From contig NZ_BCQE01000005.1 in the NCBI RefSeq assembly GCF_001544275.1, positions 1 through 64,000 on the forward strand: a stretch of 64,000 nt of DNA, read 5' to 3'. The notes under the pieces were generated by a model. It was not told the origin of the DNA and did no database searches. It worked only from the letters and a program-made list of their open reading frames with translations. This document shows, in pieces, positions 1 to 9,585 of the stretch. How positions within the stretch are numbered: the stretch's first letter is position 1; each line of letters begins with the position of its first letter. The translations under genes were made by a program, and so were the position numbers. Source of the DNA: Enterococcus gallinarum NBRC 100675. GTDB lineage: Bacteria; Bacillota; Bacilli; Lactobacillales; Enterococcaceae.

Positions 1-5
1 CCATG

Positions 6-37
6 AAAAACAGACCTGCTAGTCAGCAGATCTGTTT
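6..37 (-). terminator. Rho-independent terminator of ftsEX
   Basis: On the minus strand a 13-bp stem (AAACAGA then TCTGCT, with one G-U pair) closes a GACT loop and is followed by a T run. It starts about 13 bases past the ftsX stop and ends the ftsE-ftsX unit. Confidence 0.85.
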
Positions 38-49
38 CAATAACACGTT

Positions 50-934
50 CTACGCTTTTAAGAAACGGCGCATTGAGATGACCGATCCTAATGACCCGAT
101 CACGATTCCGATCAGAGCCATGACACCACAAACTTGCAGTAGAAATTGATTTGGTGCGATCAGACTATAATTGGAACGTAGCAGTGCGGGATTGACTAAC
201 AAGTAAACTTGGTGATAACCAAAATACATAATAGCGATAGGGACAATTGATCCCAGCAATCCGATCCAGCCACCTTCTAAGAAGAAAGGCCAGCGAATGT
301 AACCATTTTTAGCGCCTACCAAGCGCATGATTTGAATCTCTCTTTGACGAGACAAGATCGTGATCCGAATCGTATTTGAAATCAAGAACATTGCCACAAA
401 GATCAATAGGATAGCAGCCCCAAGCCCCCACGTACGAACCGCAGCTGATAGAGCAAAGATCTTGTCAGAAGAATCGCCACCATAGTCTGCTTTGAAAACA
501 TTTGGCAAATCTCCAGCTTGTTTTGCAATTTCTTTCGTGTATTCAGGATCTGTGGCGCTAACAACGTATACGTTATAAAGCGGGTTGCTGTCTCCTTCAA
601 ATAAGTTCCAAGAATCCCCCATCGCATCCTGAATTTTTTTCAATTCATCATCACGACTCGAAAAACGAACGTCTGAAACATTCGGTAATTCTTTAAGCGA
701 TTGTTCCAAAGTATCCATGTCTTTTTGTTCTGTTCCGATATCCACAAAGACAGAAACATCCACATTCTTACGGATGTCTTCGGCTAACTTCGTTGCATTT
801 AAAATAACACCCAAAAAGATACCGACTAACGTCAACGTGATCGTGACTGCACTGAGTGACGCGATCGTCATCCAGCCGTTTCGTTTTAAACTTTTGATAC
901 TCTCAAGGAGATGACGGAAAAACGTTCTAATCAT
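50..934 (-). CDS. ftsX: Cell division protein FtsX, permease-like subunit
   Basis: This is the membrane partner of the FtsE ATPase. The FtsEX complex transmits cytoplasmic ATP hydrolysis across the membrane to activate peptidoglycan hydrolases at the septum. Four hydrophobic segments are visible: one near the N-terminus (after KRNGWMTIAS), then three in the last 120 residues. A large extracellular loop lies between the first and second, as expected for FtsX. The chosen start is the ATG at 934, giving 294 residues. It overlaps the ftsE stop by 8 bases and gives the usual MIRTFFRH N-terminus. An ATG three codons earlier (943) sits closer to the AAGGAG and is an alternative. The family assignment is firm; the partner hydrolase is not in the window. 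Confidence 0.95.
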   Translation of the reverse strand: MIRTFFRHLLESIKSLKRNGWMTIASLSAVTITLTLVGIFLGVILNATKLAEDIRKNVDVSVFVDIGTEQKDMDTLEQSLKELPNVSDVRFSSRDDELKKIQDAMGDSWNLFEGDSNPLYNVYVVSATDPEYTKEIAKQAGDLPNVFKADYGGDSSDKIFALSAAVRTWGLGAAILLIFVAMFLISNTIRITILSRQREIQIMRLVGAKNGYIRWPFFLEGGWIGLLGSIVPIAIMYFGYHQVYLLVNPALLRSNYSLIAPNQFLLQVCGVMALIGIVIGSLGSVISMRRFLKA

Positions 935-1613
935 CGTAACCATATTCTCCTTCCGCTTGGTCGCGAATGATCCGACCATTTTCAATTGCGATTACACGGT
1001 GACGAATCGTATTGACGATCGTGCTATTGTGTGTCGCCATCACTACTGTTGTTCCTTGTGCATTGATCCGATCCAACAACTTCATGATCTCCCAAGAATT
1101 CTCAGGATCTAAATTTCCTGTTGGTTCATCTGCAATCAATACTTTCGGGGTATTCACGATTGCTCGTGCAATAGAAACCCGTTGTTGCTCCCCGCCTGAA
1201 AGCTCACTTGGGAAGACCCGTACTTTGTGTTTCAATCCTACAAGGTCCAATACTTCCATTACCCGTTTTTTAACCTCCCGAGGCTTGCGGCCAATAACTT
1301 GCATCGCATAAGCAACATTCTCATAAACCGTTTTTCGCGGAAGCAATTTATAATCTTGGAAAACAACACCGATTTCGCGGCGCATCAATGGCACTTCGCG
1401 ATTCTTGATCGTCAACAGGTCATACCCTGCTACATTAAGAACACCCTTAGTTGCTTTTTCTTCACGATACATCAATTTGATAAAGGTCGATTTCCCTGCA
1501 CCGGAAGGTCCGACGACATAAACAAACTCACCTTGATCAATTGAAATCGAAAGATTACGGATAGCAGTCGTACCATTAGAGTACTTTTTCATTACTTCTT
1601 TCATTTCAATCAT
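927..1613 (-). CDS. ftsE: Cell division ATP-binding protein FtsE
   Basis: This cytoplasmic ABC ATPase drives FtsX. The 228-residue form starts at the ATG at 1613, which has GGAGAG eight bases upstream; an upstream in-frame extension is ignored. Walker A (GPSGAGKS) is at about residues 35-42, the ABC signature LSGGEQQR at about 138-145 and Walker B with the FtsE-typical VLIADEPTGNLD at about 158-169. It overlaps ftsX by 8 bases, so the two are probably translationally coupled. An extended -10 promoter lies 40 bases upstream. The order prfB-ftsE-ftsX is the standard Firmicutes arrangement. Confidence 0.97.
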   Translation of the reverse strand: MIEMKEVMKKYSNGTTAIRNLSISIDQGEFVYVVGPSGAGKSTFIKLMYREEKATKGVLNVAGYDLLTIKNREVPLMRREIGVVFQDYKLLPRKTVYENVAYAMQVIGRKPREVKKRVMEVLDLVGLKHKVRVFPSELSGGEQQRVSIARAIVNTPKVLIADEPTGNLDPENSWEIMKLLDRINAQGTTVVMATHNSTIVNTIRHRVIAIENGRIIRDQAEGEYGYDD

Positions 1614-1652
1614 GCAGCTATCTCTCCATCTCACTTTTTTTCATACTGGCTT

Positions 1653-1661
1653 ATTATAGCA
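1653..1661 (-). promoter_or_regulatory. Extended -10 promoter for ftsEX
   Basis: The minus strand reads TGCTATAAT, a perfect extended -10, about 40 bases before the ftsE start. No good -35 is seen at 17-base spacing, which is tolerated for extended -10 promoters. Confidence 0.55.
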
Positions 1662-1729
1662 TGAATATATTTCACAATGCTTTCAACAGATTACAATTAT
1701 ATTTCAATCTGTTTAATAGCCCAGTATAG

Positions 1730-2837
1730 TTATTTTTGATTTAATTTCAACTTGAGGTAGGCGTCGATAAAGCCGTCTAAATCACCATCCATTACTGCTT
1801 GTACATTCCCTGTTTCAAAGTTAGTCCGGTGATCTTTGACCATGGAATACGGATGAAAGACATAGGAACGAATTTGTGAACCCCAACCGATCTCCATCTG
1901 TTCTCCGCGAAGAGCTGCAGCTTCCTGTTCTTTCTTTTCTACTTCTAGTTGATAAAGTTTTGCTTTCAACATTCCCATTGCTTGTTCCCGGTTTTTCAAC
2001 TGCGAACGTTGTGCTTGACTGGCCACAACGGTACCAGTTGGAATGTGCGTGATTCGTACAGCAGACTCCGTCTTATTGATGTGCTGACCGCCCGCACCGC
2101 TCGCACGATAAGTATCGATTTTCAAGTCATCACTATTGATTTCGATATCAATCGCACCATCCAGCTCTGGCATGACATCTACCGAACAAAAAGAGGTATG
2201 CCGTCTTTTGGCTGAATCAAATGGTGAGATCCGAACTAAGCGATGGACGCCTTTTTCTGATTTCAAATACCCATAAGCATTATGGCCTTTGATCAACAAA
2301 GTGACACTCTTGATTCCGGCTTCGTCTCCTGCCTGATAGTCCAATGTTTCGACTTGGTATCCATGTTGCTCGCAAAAACGAGTATACATCCGCAACAACA
2401 TACTGCCCCAATCTTGGGACTCGGTGCCGCCAGCACCTGGATGCAGTTCGATGATTGCATTGTTTCGATCATATGGTTCATCTAACAGCATAGACAGTTC
2501 ATAAGTTCCCATTTTTTCATTCAAAGCTTGGATACGTTCTGCTAATTCTGCTTCCATCTCTGCATCTGGTTCTTCTTGGATCATTTCCAAAAGAACTTCT
2601 AACTCTTCAAATTCTTCTGCCAATTGATTGAACTGATCGTAGGTTTCTTTATTGGCATTGTTCTCGTTGATCACCTTCTGTGCTTGCTCAGAATTATCCC
2701 AAAACGTAGGGTCCGCCATCTGGTGTTCTGCTTCAGCGATTGCCTCTTCTAACTGATCTAAGTCAAAGAGACCCCCTAAAACTATTTATTTTTTCATTCA
2801 TTTGATTCAATTGATTCCGAATATCTGCGATTTCCAT
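1730..2837 (-). CDS. prfB: Peptide chain release factor 2, with programmed +1 frameshift
   Basis: RF2 recognises UGA and UAA stop codons and triggers peptide release. The zero-frame start is the ATG at 2837 (AAGGAA upstream). Twenty-four codons are read to CTT TGA at 2768-2763, where a +1 slip continues at GAC (2764) to give about 368 residues. The GGQ peptidyl-hydrolysis motif (GAGGQHINK) and the SPF tripeptide that discriminates UGA ([11 protein letters not shown]) are present. Automated annotation usually begins at an internal ATG (2719) and loses the N-terminal domain. The gene lies between secA and ftsE, all on the same strand. Confidence 0.97.
2762..2777 (-). promoter_or_regulatory. prfB: prfB programmed +1 frameshift site
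   Basis: The minus strand carries an internal Shine-Dalgarno-like AGGGGG three bases before the slippery CTT TGA C. This is the canonical RF2 autoregulatory signal: low RF2 slows termination at the in-frame UGA and allows the shift. It is seen directly; the mechanism is established for this gene family. Confidence 0.96.
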
Positions 2838-2875
2838 TTGAATTCCTTCTTTCTTCACGCGTATTGTAAATGAAC

Positions 2876-2911
2876 GGAAAAGGCTGGACAAGAAAAGCTG
2901 CCAGCCTTTTT
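2876..2911 (-). terminator. Terminator between secA and prfB
   Basis: A short GGCTGG/CCAGCC stem with flanking A and T runs lies 20-50 bases past the secA stop and before the prfB start. The T tail on the minus strand is short (TTTT), so partial read-through into prfB is plausible. Confidence 0.7.
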
Positions 2912-2929
2912 CCTAACGTATCAATTCTT

Positions 2930-5428
2930 CTATTTTTTGCCGTGACAGTTTTTGAATTTTTTGCCACTGCCGCAAGGACACGGATCATTACGGCCAACAT
3001 TTTTGAAACTAGGATCTTCTTCTGGGACTGTTTCAGTTTCTTGAGCTTCTCCTTGAGCGACTTGTTCTCGTTGTACATTTTGGCGAATCTCAGCTTTCAT
3101 GAACAAGCGTGTCACTTCATATTCGATCGCTCCCACCATATCTTCAAACATGTTGTATCCTTCAGTTTGGTATTCAACCAATGGATTGTTCTGACCATAT
3201 GCTCGCAGACCGACTGACTGTCTTAATTGGTCCATCGCATCGATATGGTCCGTCCATTTCGTATCCACCACTCGCAGAATAACTACTTTTTCAAATTCTA
3301 ACAATTGTTCTTGACTGTTTAATTGGGCTTTTTTCTGCTCGAAAACTTCTTCTGCCCGTTGATAGAGATAGTCTTTGATTTCTTGTGGTTTTTTGCCTTT
3401 GATATCATCAACAGAGATGGAATCTTCATGCACTAAAGCATTTCCGGCAAAGTCGACGATCCCTTCATAATTCCAATTGCTTTCTTCTAATTGGGTATGG
3501 CTATCGACAACTCGTTCAATCGATCGTTTGACCATATTCATCAATGTTTGTGAAAGATCCTGCTCTTCCATGATCACTTCTTGACGTTGACCATAAATGA
3601 CTTCCCGTTGCTCACGCATAACATCATCGTATTGCAAAACGTTTTTCCGGGTATCGTAGTTGTTACCTTCTACTCGTTTTTGCGCAGATTCTACTTGTTT
3701 AGACAACATCTTACTTTGAATCACGGCATCTTCTTCATCAATCTTCATCCGATCCAAGAACACTTTGATCCGCTCAGAACCAAACCGTTTCATCAAATCA
3801 TCTTCCAACGAAAGATAGAATTGAGAAACCCCTGGGTCTCCTTGACGCCCAGAACGTCCTCGTAATTGGTTATCGATCCGGCGAGATTCATGACGTTCCG
3901 TACCGATGACCGCTAATCCGCCTAATTCAGCAACACCTAAGCCTAATTTGATATCTGTTCCCCGACCAGCCATGTTCGTTGCGATCGTTACAGCACCTTT
4001 TTGTCCTGCGTTCAGAATGATTTCAGCTTCTTTAAAGTGATTTTTGGCATTCAGTACTTCATGAGGGACTTTCTCTCTATCCAACATACTTGAAAGCAGC
4101 TCGGAAGTTTCTACAGCTACTGTACCAACAAGCACTGGTTGCCCTTTACGATGCCGTTCTTTGATATCTTGCACCACTGCGTGGAACTTGCTTTCCAGCG
4201 TTGGATAAAGTAAATCTGCCCGGTCATCACGAACGATTGGTCGATTGGTCGGAATCTGAATGACTTGCATATTGTAGATTTCACGAAATTCTTCTTCTTC
4301 TGTTTTTGCAGTACCAGTCATACCAGAAAGTTTTTTGTACATCCGGAAGTAGTTCTGGAAAGTGATCGTAGCCATCGTTTTGGTTTCATCTTCGATCTCA
4401 ACATTTTCTTTTGCTTCGATCGCTTGGTGCAATCCATCAGAATAACGACGTCCATCCATGATCCGTCCAGTAAACTGGTCAACGATCAAGACTTTGCCTT
4501 CTTGTACGACATAGTCGATATCGCGGATCATGATATAATTCGCCCGCAACGCTTGGTCCATATGATGGGTCAACGCTGTATTTTCGATATCATACAAGTT
4601 TTCCAAGCCAAATGTTTCTTCGGCTTTCTCGATCCCTTTTTCAGTCAATCCAATTGTTTTTGATTGGATGTCGATTTTGTAGTCTTCTTCTTCTTTTAAT
4701 CGTTTCACAAAATTATCGACCCGATTGTATAGTGCAGTCGATTTTTCTGCTTGTCCAGAAATAATCAATGGTGTTCTGGCTTCATCGATCAAGATTGAGT
4801 CGACTTCATCGACGATGGCATAATTCAATGGCCGTTGAACCATTTGATGGCGGTAAACCACCATATTGTCGCGTAAATAGTCAAAGCCTAGTTCATTATT
4901 CGTACTGTAGGTGATATCGCAGGCATATGCAGCCCGTTTTTCTTCTGCTGTCTTCGAATTGATGTTTAACCCAACAGTCAATCCTAAGAAATTATACAAC
5001 TCACCCATTTCTGTAGAGTCACGAGTTGCCAAGTATTCATTGACCGTTACAACATGTACACCGGCACCACTTAACGCATTCAAATAAACCGGCAATGTCG
5101 CAGTCAAGGTTTTCCCTTCACCGGTACGCATTTCAGGGATATTTCCGTCATGAAGCACGATCCCCCCCATTAATTGGACATGGTAAGGATACAGTCCTAA
5201 GACGCGTTTTGCCGCTTCGCGAACCACAGCAAAGGCTTCCGGCAATAATTGGTCTAACGTTTCACCTTGTTGAAAACGACCGCGAAATTCATCTGTTTTT
5301 TCGCGCAATTGTTCGTCAGATAAAGCGGCCATTTCGTCCGCATGAGATTCAACTTGTGAAGCAATATGGTCAAGACGTTTTAATTCTTTTTTATCATTCT
5401 CGATTAATTTTCTAAAAAAATTGGCCAT
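2930..5428 (-). CDS. secA: Preprotein translocase ATPase SecA (housekeeping, SecA1)
   Basis: SecA is the motor that pushes unfolded preproteins through SecYEG. At 832 residues it has full family length. Walker A (RTGEGKT) is at 101-107, the DEVD Walker B at 207-210, the preprotein cross-linking and second helicase domains follow ([19 protein letters not shown]), and a C-terminal zinc-binding tail [15 protein letters not shown] is intact. That tail separates it from the accessory SecA2 at 58589, which lacks it. The ATG is preceded by AAGGAG with somewhat long 12-base spacing. Upstream comes a 506-base divergent region rather than hpf, its usual neighbour. Confidence 0.98.
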   Translation of the reverse strand: MANFFRKLIENDKKELKRLDHIASQVESHADEMAALSDEQLREKTDEFRGRFQQGETLDQLLPEAFAVVREAAKRVLGLYPYHVQLMGGIVLHDGNIPEMRTGEGKTLTATLPVYLNALSGAGVHVVTVNEYLATRDSTEMGELYNFLGLTVGLNINSKTAEEKRAAYACDITYSTNNELGFDYLRDNMVVYRHQMVQRPLNYAIVDEVDSILIDEARTPLIISGQAEKSTALYNRVDNFVKRLKEEEDYKIDIQSKTIGLTEKGIEKAEETFGLENLYDIENTALTHHMDQALRANYIMIRDIDYVVQEGKVLIVDQFTGRIMDGRRYSDGLHQAIEAKENVEIEDETKTMATITFQNYFRMYKKLSGMTGTAKTEEEEFREIYNMQVIQIPTNRPIVRDDRADLLYPTLESKFHAVVQDIKERHRKGQPVLVGTVAVETSELLSSMLDREKVPHEVLNAKNHFKEAEIILNAGQKGAVTIATNMAGRGTDIKLGLGVAELGGLAVIGTERHESRRIDNQLRGRSGRQGDPGVSQFYLSLEDDLMKRFGSERIKVFLDRMKIDEEDAVIQSKMLSKQVESAQKRVEGNNYDTRKNVLQYDDVMREQREVIYGQRQEVIMEEQDLSQTLMNMVKRSIERVVDSHTQLEESNWNYEGIVDFAGNALVHEDSISVDDIKGKKPQEIKDYLYQRAEEVFEQKKAQLNSQEQLLEFEKVVILRVVDTKWTDHIDAMDQLRQSVGLRAYGQNNPLVEYQTEGYNMFEDMVGAIEYEVTRLFMKAEIRQNVQREQVAQGEAQETETVPEEDPSFKNVGRNDPCPCGSGKKFKNCHGKK

Positions 5429-5665
5429 GCCTATATAATTCTCCTTTTATTTCTACTTTTCCTAACTGGAAACTCTCCTAACTATTTTATCACTAGTTCA
5501 TCATAAAGGAAATATTTTTCGGCGTAGTTCATGTTTCTCCACGATTTTTTAACTCTTTTTTTCTTTTTTCAATTGCTTTAAATAGATTTCTTTTACGCCC
5601 ATTGCTTCTTGTGTCCAAAAGAAACGCTACTTCTCTTGCTCCTTAAAATAATCTCTGAAACAGAA

Positions 5666-5679
5666 AGCAATCGTTTGCT
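5666..5679. promoter_or_regulatory. Second LacI/MalR-type operator upstream of malX
   Basis: AGCAATCGTTTGCT is a near-perfect 14-bp palindrome sharing GCAATCG-TTGC with the operator at 5874. The two centres are 208 bases apart, close to a whole number of helical turns, so DNA looping by a tetrameric or paired LacI-family repressor is possible. This is inference from sequence similarity. Confidence 0.5.
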
Positions 5680-5862
5680 TTACGACCGATGGAAAAATGA
5701 GCTGCCACATTTTCATTTGCTTTTCAAATGTGAATAGAATAACTAAGTTATTTCCAGGAAATTTCGACCTTATCATTCCAACTGTAGAAAGGTTTTATGT
5801 TAGATTGATTTCTAATTTTTCTTTTAAGCAATAGAAAACTAAAAAAGTTGTTCATTTTCTGC

Positions 5863-5891
5863 TTGACTATTATTGCAATCGATTGCATAAT
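5863..5891 (+). promoter_or_regulatory. malX promoter
   Basis: TTGACT (5863-5868) and CATAAT (5886-5891) are separated by 17 bases. It is 44 bases before the malX ATG, with AGGAGG at 5922-5927. Confidence 0.8.
5874..5887. promoter_or_regulatory. MalR-type operator inside the malX promoter
   Basis: TGCAATCGATTGCA is a perfect 14-bp palindrome with the central CG typical of LacI-family operators. It fills the spacer between -35 and -10, so bound repressor would exclude RNA polymerase. The cognate regulator is not in the window. Confidence 0.75.
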
Positions 5892-5897
5892 TAGGTC

Positions 5898-5911
5898 TGT
5901 AAACGCAAACA
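5898..5911 (+). promoter_or_regulatory. cre-like CcpA site at the malX transcription start
   Basis: TGTAAACGCAAACA matches the cre consensus TGWAANCGNTNWCA at all but one defined position. It lies 7-20 bases past the -10, over the expected start of transcription, a position typical of carbon catabolite repression. Confidence 0.6.
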
Positions 5912-5934
5912 ATTAATTTTTAGGAGGAACAAGA

Positions 5935-7194
5935 ATGAAGGTAGATGTAAAACGATTACTTATTGGGGGAAGTATTTTAAGCTTGTCTGCAATCGTACTA
6001 GGCGCTTGTGGCAACAGCAACGACGATGCTGCTTCAAGCAATGGCAGTGCAGCGGAGTCTAGTGCAAAAGTCGAAGGTGATATTAAATTATGGGTAGACA
6101 CCGAACATATTGATGCCTTACAAGGGCAAGTCGACAAATTTGAAAAAGAGTATCCTGATGTAAAAGTAACAGTTGCAGCTGGTTCTTCTGCCGATGCCAA
6201 AGCAGACGTCTCAAAAGACCCTGAACAAGCAGCCGATGTATTCATGATGCCTCATGACCAAGTAGGACAAATGGCTGAAGCTGGTCTGATTTATCCAATT
6301 GGCGATAAGCAAGCAGCAACAATCAAAGATACAAACGTGGAAGCAGCAGTTGATGCCGTGACTTGGAAAGACAAAATTTACGGCTATCCTTACGGTGTTG
6401 AATCTCAAGTGCTTTATTACAATACTTCTACATTGACAGCAGATGATGTAAAAACTTGGGAAGGATTGACTTCCGCTGGAAAAATCGGTACCAACTTTGC
6501 AGAAGACGGTGCAAACTACATTTTTGGCCCTCTATTTATGAGCAACGGAAATGTTCTTTATGGAGAAGACGGTGAAGATATTAATGGAACCAATTTCAAC
6601 AACGAAGCTGGTGTGGAAGTCTTACAATGGATCGCCGATCAAAAAAATAATAGCGGTGTCCTTCAAGCCAGCGAATCCGCGTTGTCTGATTTGCAATCTG
6701 GAAAATCAGATGCATTCCTTTCAGGTCCTTGGTCAAAAAATGACGTAGAAAAAGCGCTTGGAGACAACATGGGTGTTGCCGCCTATCCAACGATCGACTT
6801 CGGTAGTGGTGCGAAACAAATGAAAGCTTTCTTAGGTGTAAAGCTTTATGCTGTCAACCAACAAACCGAAGCGCCATTAGCAGCTATGGCTTTAGCAGAA
6901 TATTTAAGCAACCAAGAAACACAAGAAATCGAATTTACTGAAAACGGCGTTGTCCCTTCAAATAAAGATGCACAAGAATCCGATGCAGTAAAAGCTGATG
7001 CAGTAGCAAAAGCTGTGATGGAAATGTCTGATGCAGAACACTCTGTCGTGATGCCTAAATTACCTGAGATGGTTTCTTTCTGGCCACCAATGGATGCGTT
7101 AATCAACGATACCTATAAAGGTCAAATTAAACCGGATCAGTTCCAAGATAAACTCGATAAGTTTGTTTCCGATATTTCAAAAGTAACAGAATAA
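5935..7194 (+). CDS. malX: Maltodextrin/maltose ABC transporter, substrate-binding lipoprotein
   Basis: This is the extracellular solute-binding protein of a family 1 (MalE/MalX) ABC importer. The signal peptide ends in a lipobox (VLGAC) with lipidation at Cys25, followed by a Ser/Ala/Asn-rich linker. The mature part shows MalE-like features (IKLWVD near 65, ADVFMMPHDQVGQMAEAG, GYPYGVES). The 419-residue length is normal. It is first in the operon with malF and malG. A hairpin just after the stop probably lowers permease expression relative to the binding protein. Substrate is inferred from the family and the MalR-type operators; other alpha-glucans or oligosaccharides are possible. Confidence 0.88.
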   Translation: MKVDVKRLLIGGSILSLSAIVLGACGNSNDDAASSNGSAAESSAKVEGDIKLWVDTEHIDALQGQVDKFEKEYPDVKVTVAAGSSADAKADVSKDPEQAADVFMMPHDQVGQMAEAGLIYPIGDKQAATIKDTNVEAAVDAVTWKDKIYGYPYGVESQVLYYNTSTLTADDVKTWEGLTSAGKIGTNFAEDGANYIFGPLFMSNGNVLYGEDGEDINGTNFNNEAGVEVLQWIADQKNNSGVLQASESALSDLQSGKSDAFLSGPWSKNDVEKALGDNMGVAAYPTIDFGSGAKQMKAFLGVKLYAVNQQTEAPLAAMALAEYLSNQETQEIEFTENGVVPSNKDAQESDAVKADAVAKAVMEMSDAEHSVVMPKLPEMVSFWPPMDALINDTYKGQIKPDQFQDKLDKFVSDISKVTE

Positions 7195-7220
7195 TCAACA
7201 ACACATCACTATACATGACA

Positions 7221-7244
7221 AAGGGAAAGCCTGCTTTCCCTTTT
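7221..7244 (+). terminator. Intercistronic attenuator after malX
   Basis: AAGGGAAAG / CTTTCCCTT closes a four-base loop and is followed by TTTTC. Because malF starts 32 bases later without an obvious promoter, this is likely a partial terminator that sets the excess of binding protein. Confidence 0.75.
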
Positions 7245-7275
7245 CTAGTTAATTACGAAAGCAAGGTGAGAGGAT

Positions 7276-8622
7276 ATGTTCAGGAAAAAAAATGCGTCGC
7301 ATATCACTTTTAGAGAATTATTCAAAAAAGGCGATCTAGCGACAAAGCTATCTTTTATTTTGATGGGAAGCGCCAATTTCGCCAATAAACAATGGCTGAA
7401 AGGAATTATTTTCATCGTATCACAAGTTGGTTTTATCGCTTGGTTCATAAGAAATGGTTTCCACGCTCTTCTGATGCTGCAAACATTAGGAACACAAAAA
7501 CAAGGGTTGGTCTATAACGAAGCACTTGGTATTGAAATCTTGCAAAAAGGTGACAATTCAATGCTCTTATTGCTTTTTGGTATTGCTTCCCTGCTCGTTT
7601 GTACACTCTTGATTATTCTCTATATCATTAATTTGAAAAGCGCCCGTCATTTGTACGAATTAAAACAACAAGGACTTAAAATCCCTACGACACGCGACGA
7701 TTTACATAGTCTGGTGAACGAACGCTTTCATGCAACATTGATGACAATCCCATTGATTGGTGTCTTATTTTTTACTATCTTACCGCTCTTATATATGATT
7801 TCGATTGCCTTCACCAATTATGATCACAAAAATTTACCCCCAAAAAATCTGTTTACTTGGGTAGGATTGAAGAATTTCTCTAATGTCATTACTGGTGATA
7901 TGGCGTCCACCTTTTTCCCAGTACTAGCTTGGACATTGACATGGGCTGTTCTCGCAACGATCACTTGTTTCTTCTTCGGCGTAATCTTAGCCTTGTTGAT
8001 CAACGCGAAAGGGATCCGTTACAAAAAATTGTGGCGCACCATTTTTGTTTTGACGATGGCAGTTCCTCAATTCGTATCACTTTTGATCATGCGTAACTTA
8101 CTAAACGGTTCTGGTCCGATTAACTCACTCTTACTGAATTGGGGATGGATCTCTTCTTCGATCCCGTTTCTGACCGATCCTTTCTTTGCGAAAGTCAGCA
8201 TTATCTTTGTGAACATGTGGATTGGGATTCCAGCAACCATGCTTGTAACAACAGGAATCTTACAAAATCTTGATCAGGAACAACTAGAAGCAGCCGAAAT
8301 TGATGGCGCCAATAAATTCCAAATTTTCCGCTCCATCACATTTCCTCAGATATTGTTTGTAATGATGCCCGCATTGATTCAACAGTTTATCGGCAACATC
8401 AACAACTTTAATGTTATTTTCTTATTGACTGGCGGCGGCCCATCTAACTCTAATTTTTATGGTGCTGGCTCGACCGATCTGTTAGTAACGTGGCTGTACA
8501 ATTTGACAGTCAACACGATGGATTACAATTTAGCTTCCGTAATCGGTATCTTGATCTTTATCTTATCTGCTGTCTTTAGCCTGTTTGCATACACGCGAAC
8601 AAATTCTTATAAGGAGGGGTAA
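7276..8622 (+). CDS. malF: Maltodextrin ABC transporter permease, MalF type
   Basis: An integral membrane permease of 448 residues. The N-terminal extension includes hydrophobic segments before the core transmembrane domain, as in MalF-type proteins. The EAA loop that docks the ATPase is visible as EAAEIDGANKFQIFRSITFP at about residues 335-354. It pairs with MalG, whose start is two bases after this stop. The ATG is preceded by AAGGTGAGAGG. The operon lacks a MalK/MsmK ATPase, so a shared ATPase encoded elsewhere must energise it. Alternative names in the family are malC and mdxF. Confidence 0.9.
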   Translation: MFRKKNASHITFRELFKKGDLATKLSFILMGSANFANKQWLKGIIFIVSQVGFIAWFIRNGFHALLMLQTLGTQKQGLVYNEALGIEILQKGDNSMLLLLFGIASLLVCTLLIILYIINLKSARHLYELKQQGLKIPTTRDDLHSLVNERFHATLMTIPLIGVLFFTILPLLYMISIAFTNYDHKNLPPKNLFTWVGLKNFSNVITGDMASTFFPVLAWTLTWAVLATITCFFFGVILALLINAKGIRYKKLWRTIFVLTMAVPQFVSLLIMRNLLNGSGPINSLLLNWGWISSSIPFLTDPFFAKVSIIFVNMWIGIPATMLVTTGILQNLDQEQLEAAEIDGANKFQIFRSITFPQILFVMMPALIQQFIGNINNFNVIFLLTGGGPSNSNFYGAGSTDLLVTWLYNLTVNTMDYNLASVIGILIFILSAVFSLFAYTRTNSYKEG

Positions 8623-8624
8623 CA

Positions 8625-9494
8625 ATGTCTGTAAAGAAAAAGAAATCCGGCTACCAACAAGGGCAGTCAAAAACCCGTTTTCTGATTTATACGATTTTGA
8701 TCATTCTTTCTGTTCTTTGGTTATTCCCGATCGTTTGGATCATTTTGACAAGTTTTAGAGGAGAAGGCGGGGCCTTCGTTCCTTATATCATTCCCAAAGA
8801 ATTCACTTTTGAAAATTACCGACAACTATTAGCCAATGATAGCGGCAGCTACCCTTTTGTTCGCTGGTTCTTGAATACATTGTTTGTTGCTGTCTGCAGC
8901 TGTCTTTTGTCCACATTTATTACAATCGCAATGGCCTACTCCCTTTCCCGGTTGCGCTTTCGACTTCGTAAACCTTTCTTGAAAGTTGCCTTGGTATTGA
9001 ATATGTTCCCAGGCTTTATGAGCATGATCGCTGTTTATTATATTCTAAAAGCCCTCAACCTAACACAAAGTTTATTGGCGCTGATCTTAGTTTATTCGGC
9101 TGGAGCGGCACTGGGATTCTATGTTGCCAAAGGGTTCTTTGATACGATTCCAATGGCGCTAGATGAATCTGCCATGATCGATGGTGCCAATAAATGGCAT
9201 ATTTTTACCAAAATCACATTGCCGTTATCAAAACCAATTATCGTCTACACATCTTTGATGGCCTTCATGGGTCCTTGGATGGATTTCATCTTTGCTCGAA
9301 TCATCATGGGTGATGACGTCAAAAACTATACCGTTGCGATCGGACTTTATTCTATGATGACAAAGACAACAGCCAATTCGTTGTTTATGTCCTTTACAGC
9401 TGGCTGTGTGCTGATCGCTATTCCAATCACCCTACTCTTTATCTATATGCAAAAATATTATGTACAAGGAATTACTTCCGGTTCAGTGAAATAA
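8625..9494 (+). CDS. malG: Maltodextrin ABC transporter permease, MalG type
   Basis: The second permease of the importer, 289 residues with six predicted membrane segments. The ATPase-docking EAA-type loop is DESAMIDGANKWHIFTKITL at about residues 179-198. An AAGGAGGGG ribosome-binding site lies inside the end of malF, and the two genes are separated by two bases, indicating coupled translation. A strong terminator follows at 9523. Confidence 0.92.
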   Translation: MSVKKKKSGYQQGQSKTRFLIYTILIILSVLWLFPIVWIILTSFRGEGGAFVPYIIPKEFTFENYRQLLANDSGSYPFVRWFLNTLFVAVCSCLLSTFITIAMAYSLSRLRFRLRKPFLKVALVLNMFPGFMSMIAVYYILKALNLTQSLLALILVYSAGAALGFYVAKGFFDTIPMALDESAMIDGANKWHIFTKITLPLSKPIIVYTSLMAFMGPWMDFIFARIIMGDDVKNYTVAIGLYSMMTKTTANSLFMSFTAGCVLIAIPITLLFIYMQKYYVQGITSGSVK

Positions 9495-9522
9495 CCCTCT
9501 TCCTGCCTCACTTCTTTTAAGC

Positions 9523-9577
9523 AAAACTAGCAATCGCTGAGTGACTCTCGACTCGACGATTGCTAGTTTTTGTTTTT
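9523..9577 (+). terminator. Terminator of the malXFG operon
   Basis: A perfect 14-bp stem (AAAACTAGCAATCG and its complement) with a 20-base loop is followed by TTTTTGTTTTT. It also reads with a shorter T run on the minus strand and may serve the convergent HxlR gene. Confidence 0.93.
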
Positions 9578-9585
9578 GATCTTCC

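Larger units (their letters stand above)
5429..5934. other. Divergent intergenic region between secA and malX
   Basis: These 506 bases hold no convincing gene. The right end carries the malX promoter, a perfect 14-bp operator palindrome and a cre-like site, all listed separately. The middle carries a second LacI-type operator and two short palindromes (5714-5730 and 5738-5752) of unknown role. The left end must carry the secA promoter; a GATAAAAT on the minus strand near 5485-5495 is a weak -10 candidate without a good -35. Confidence 0.6.
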
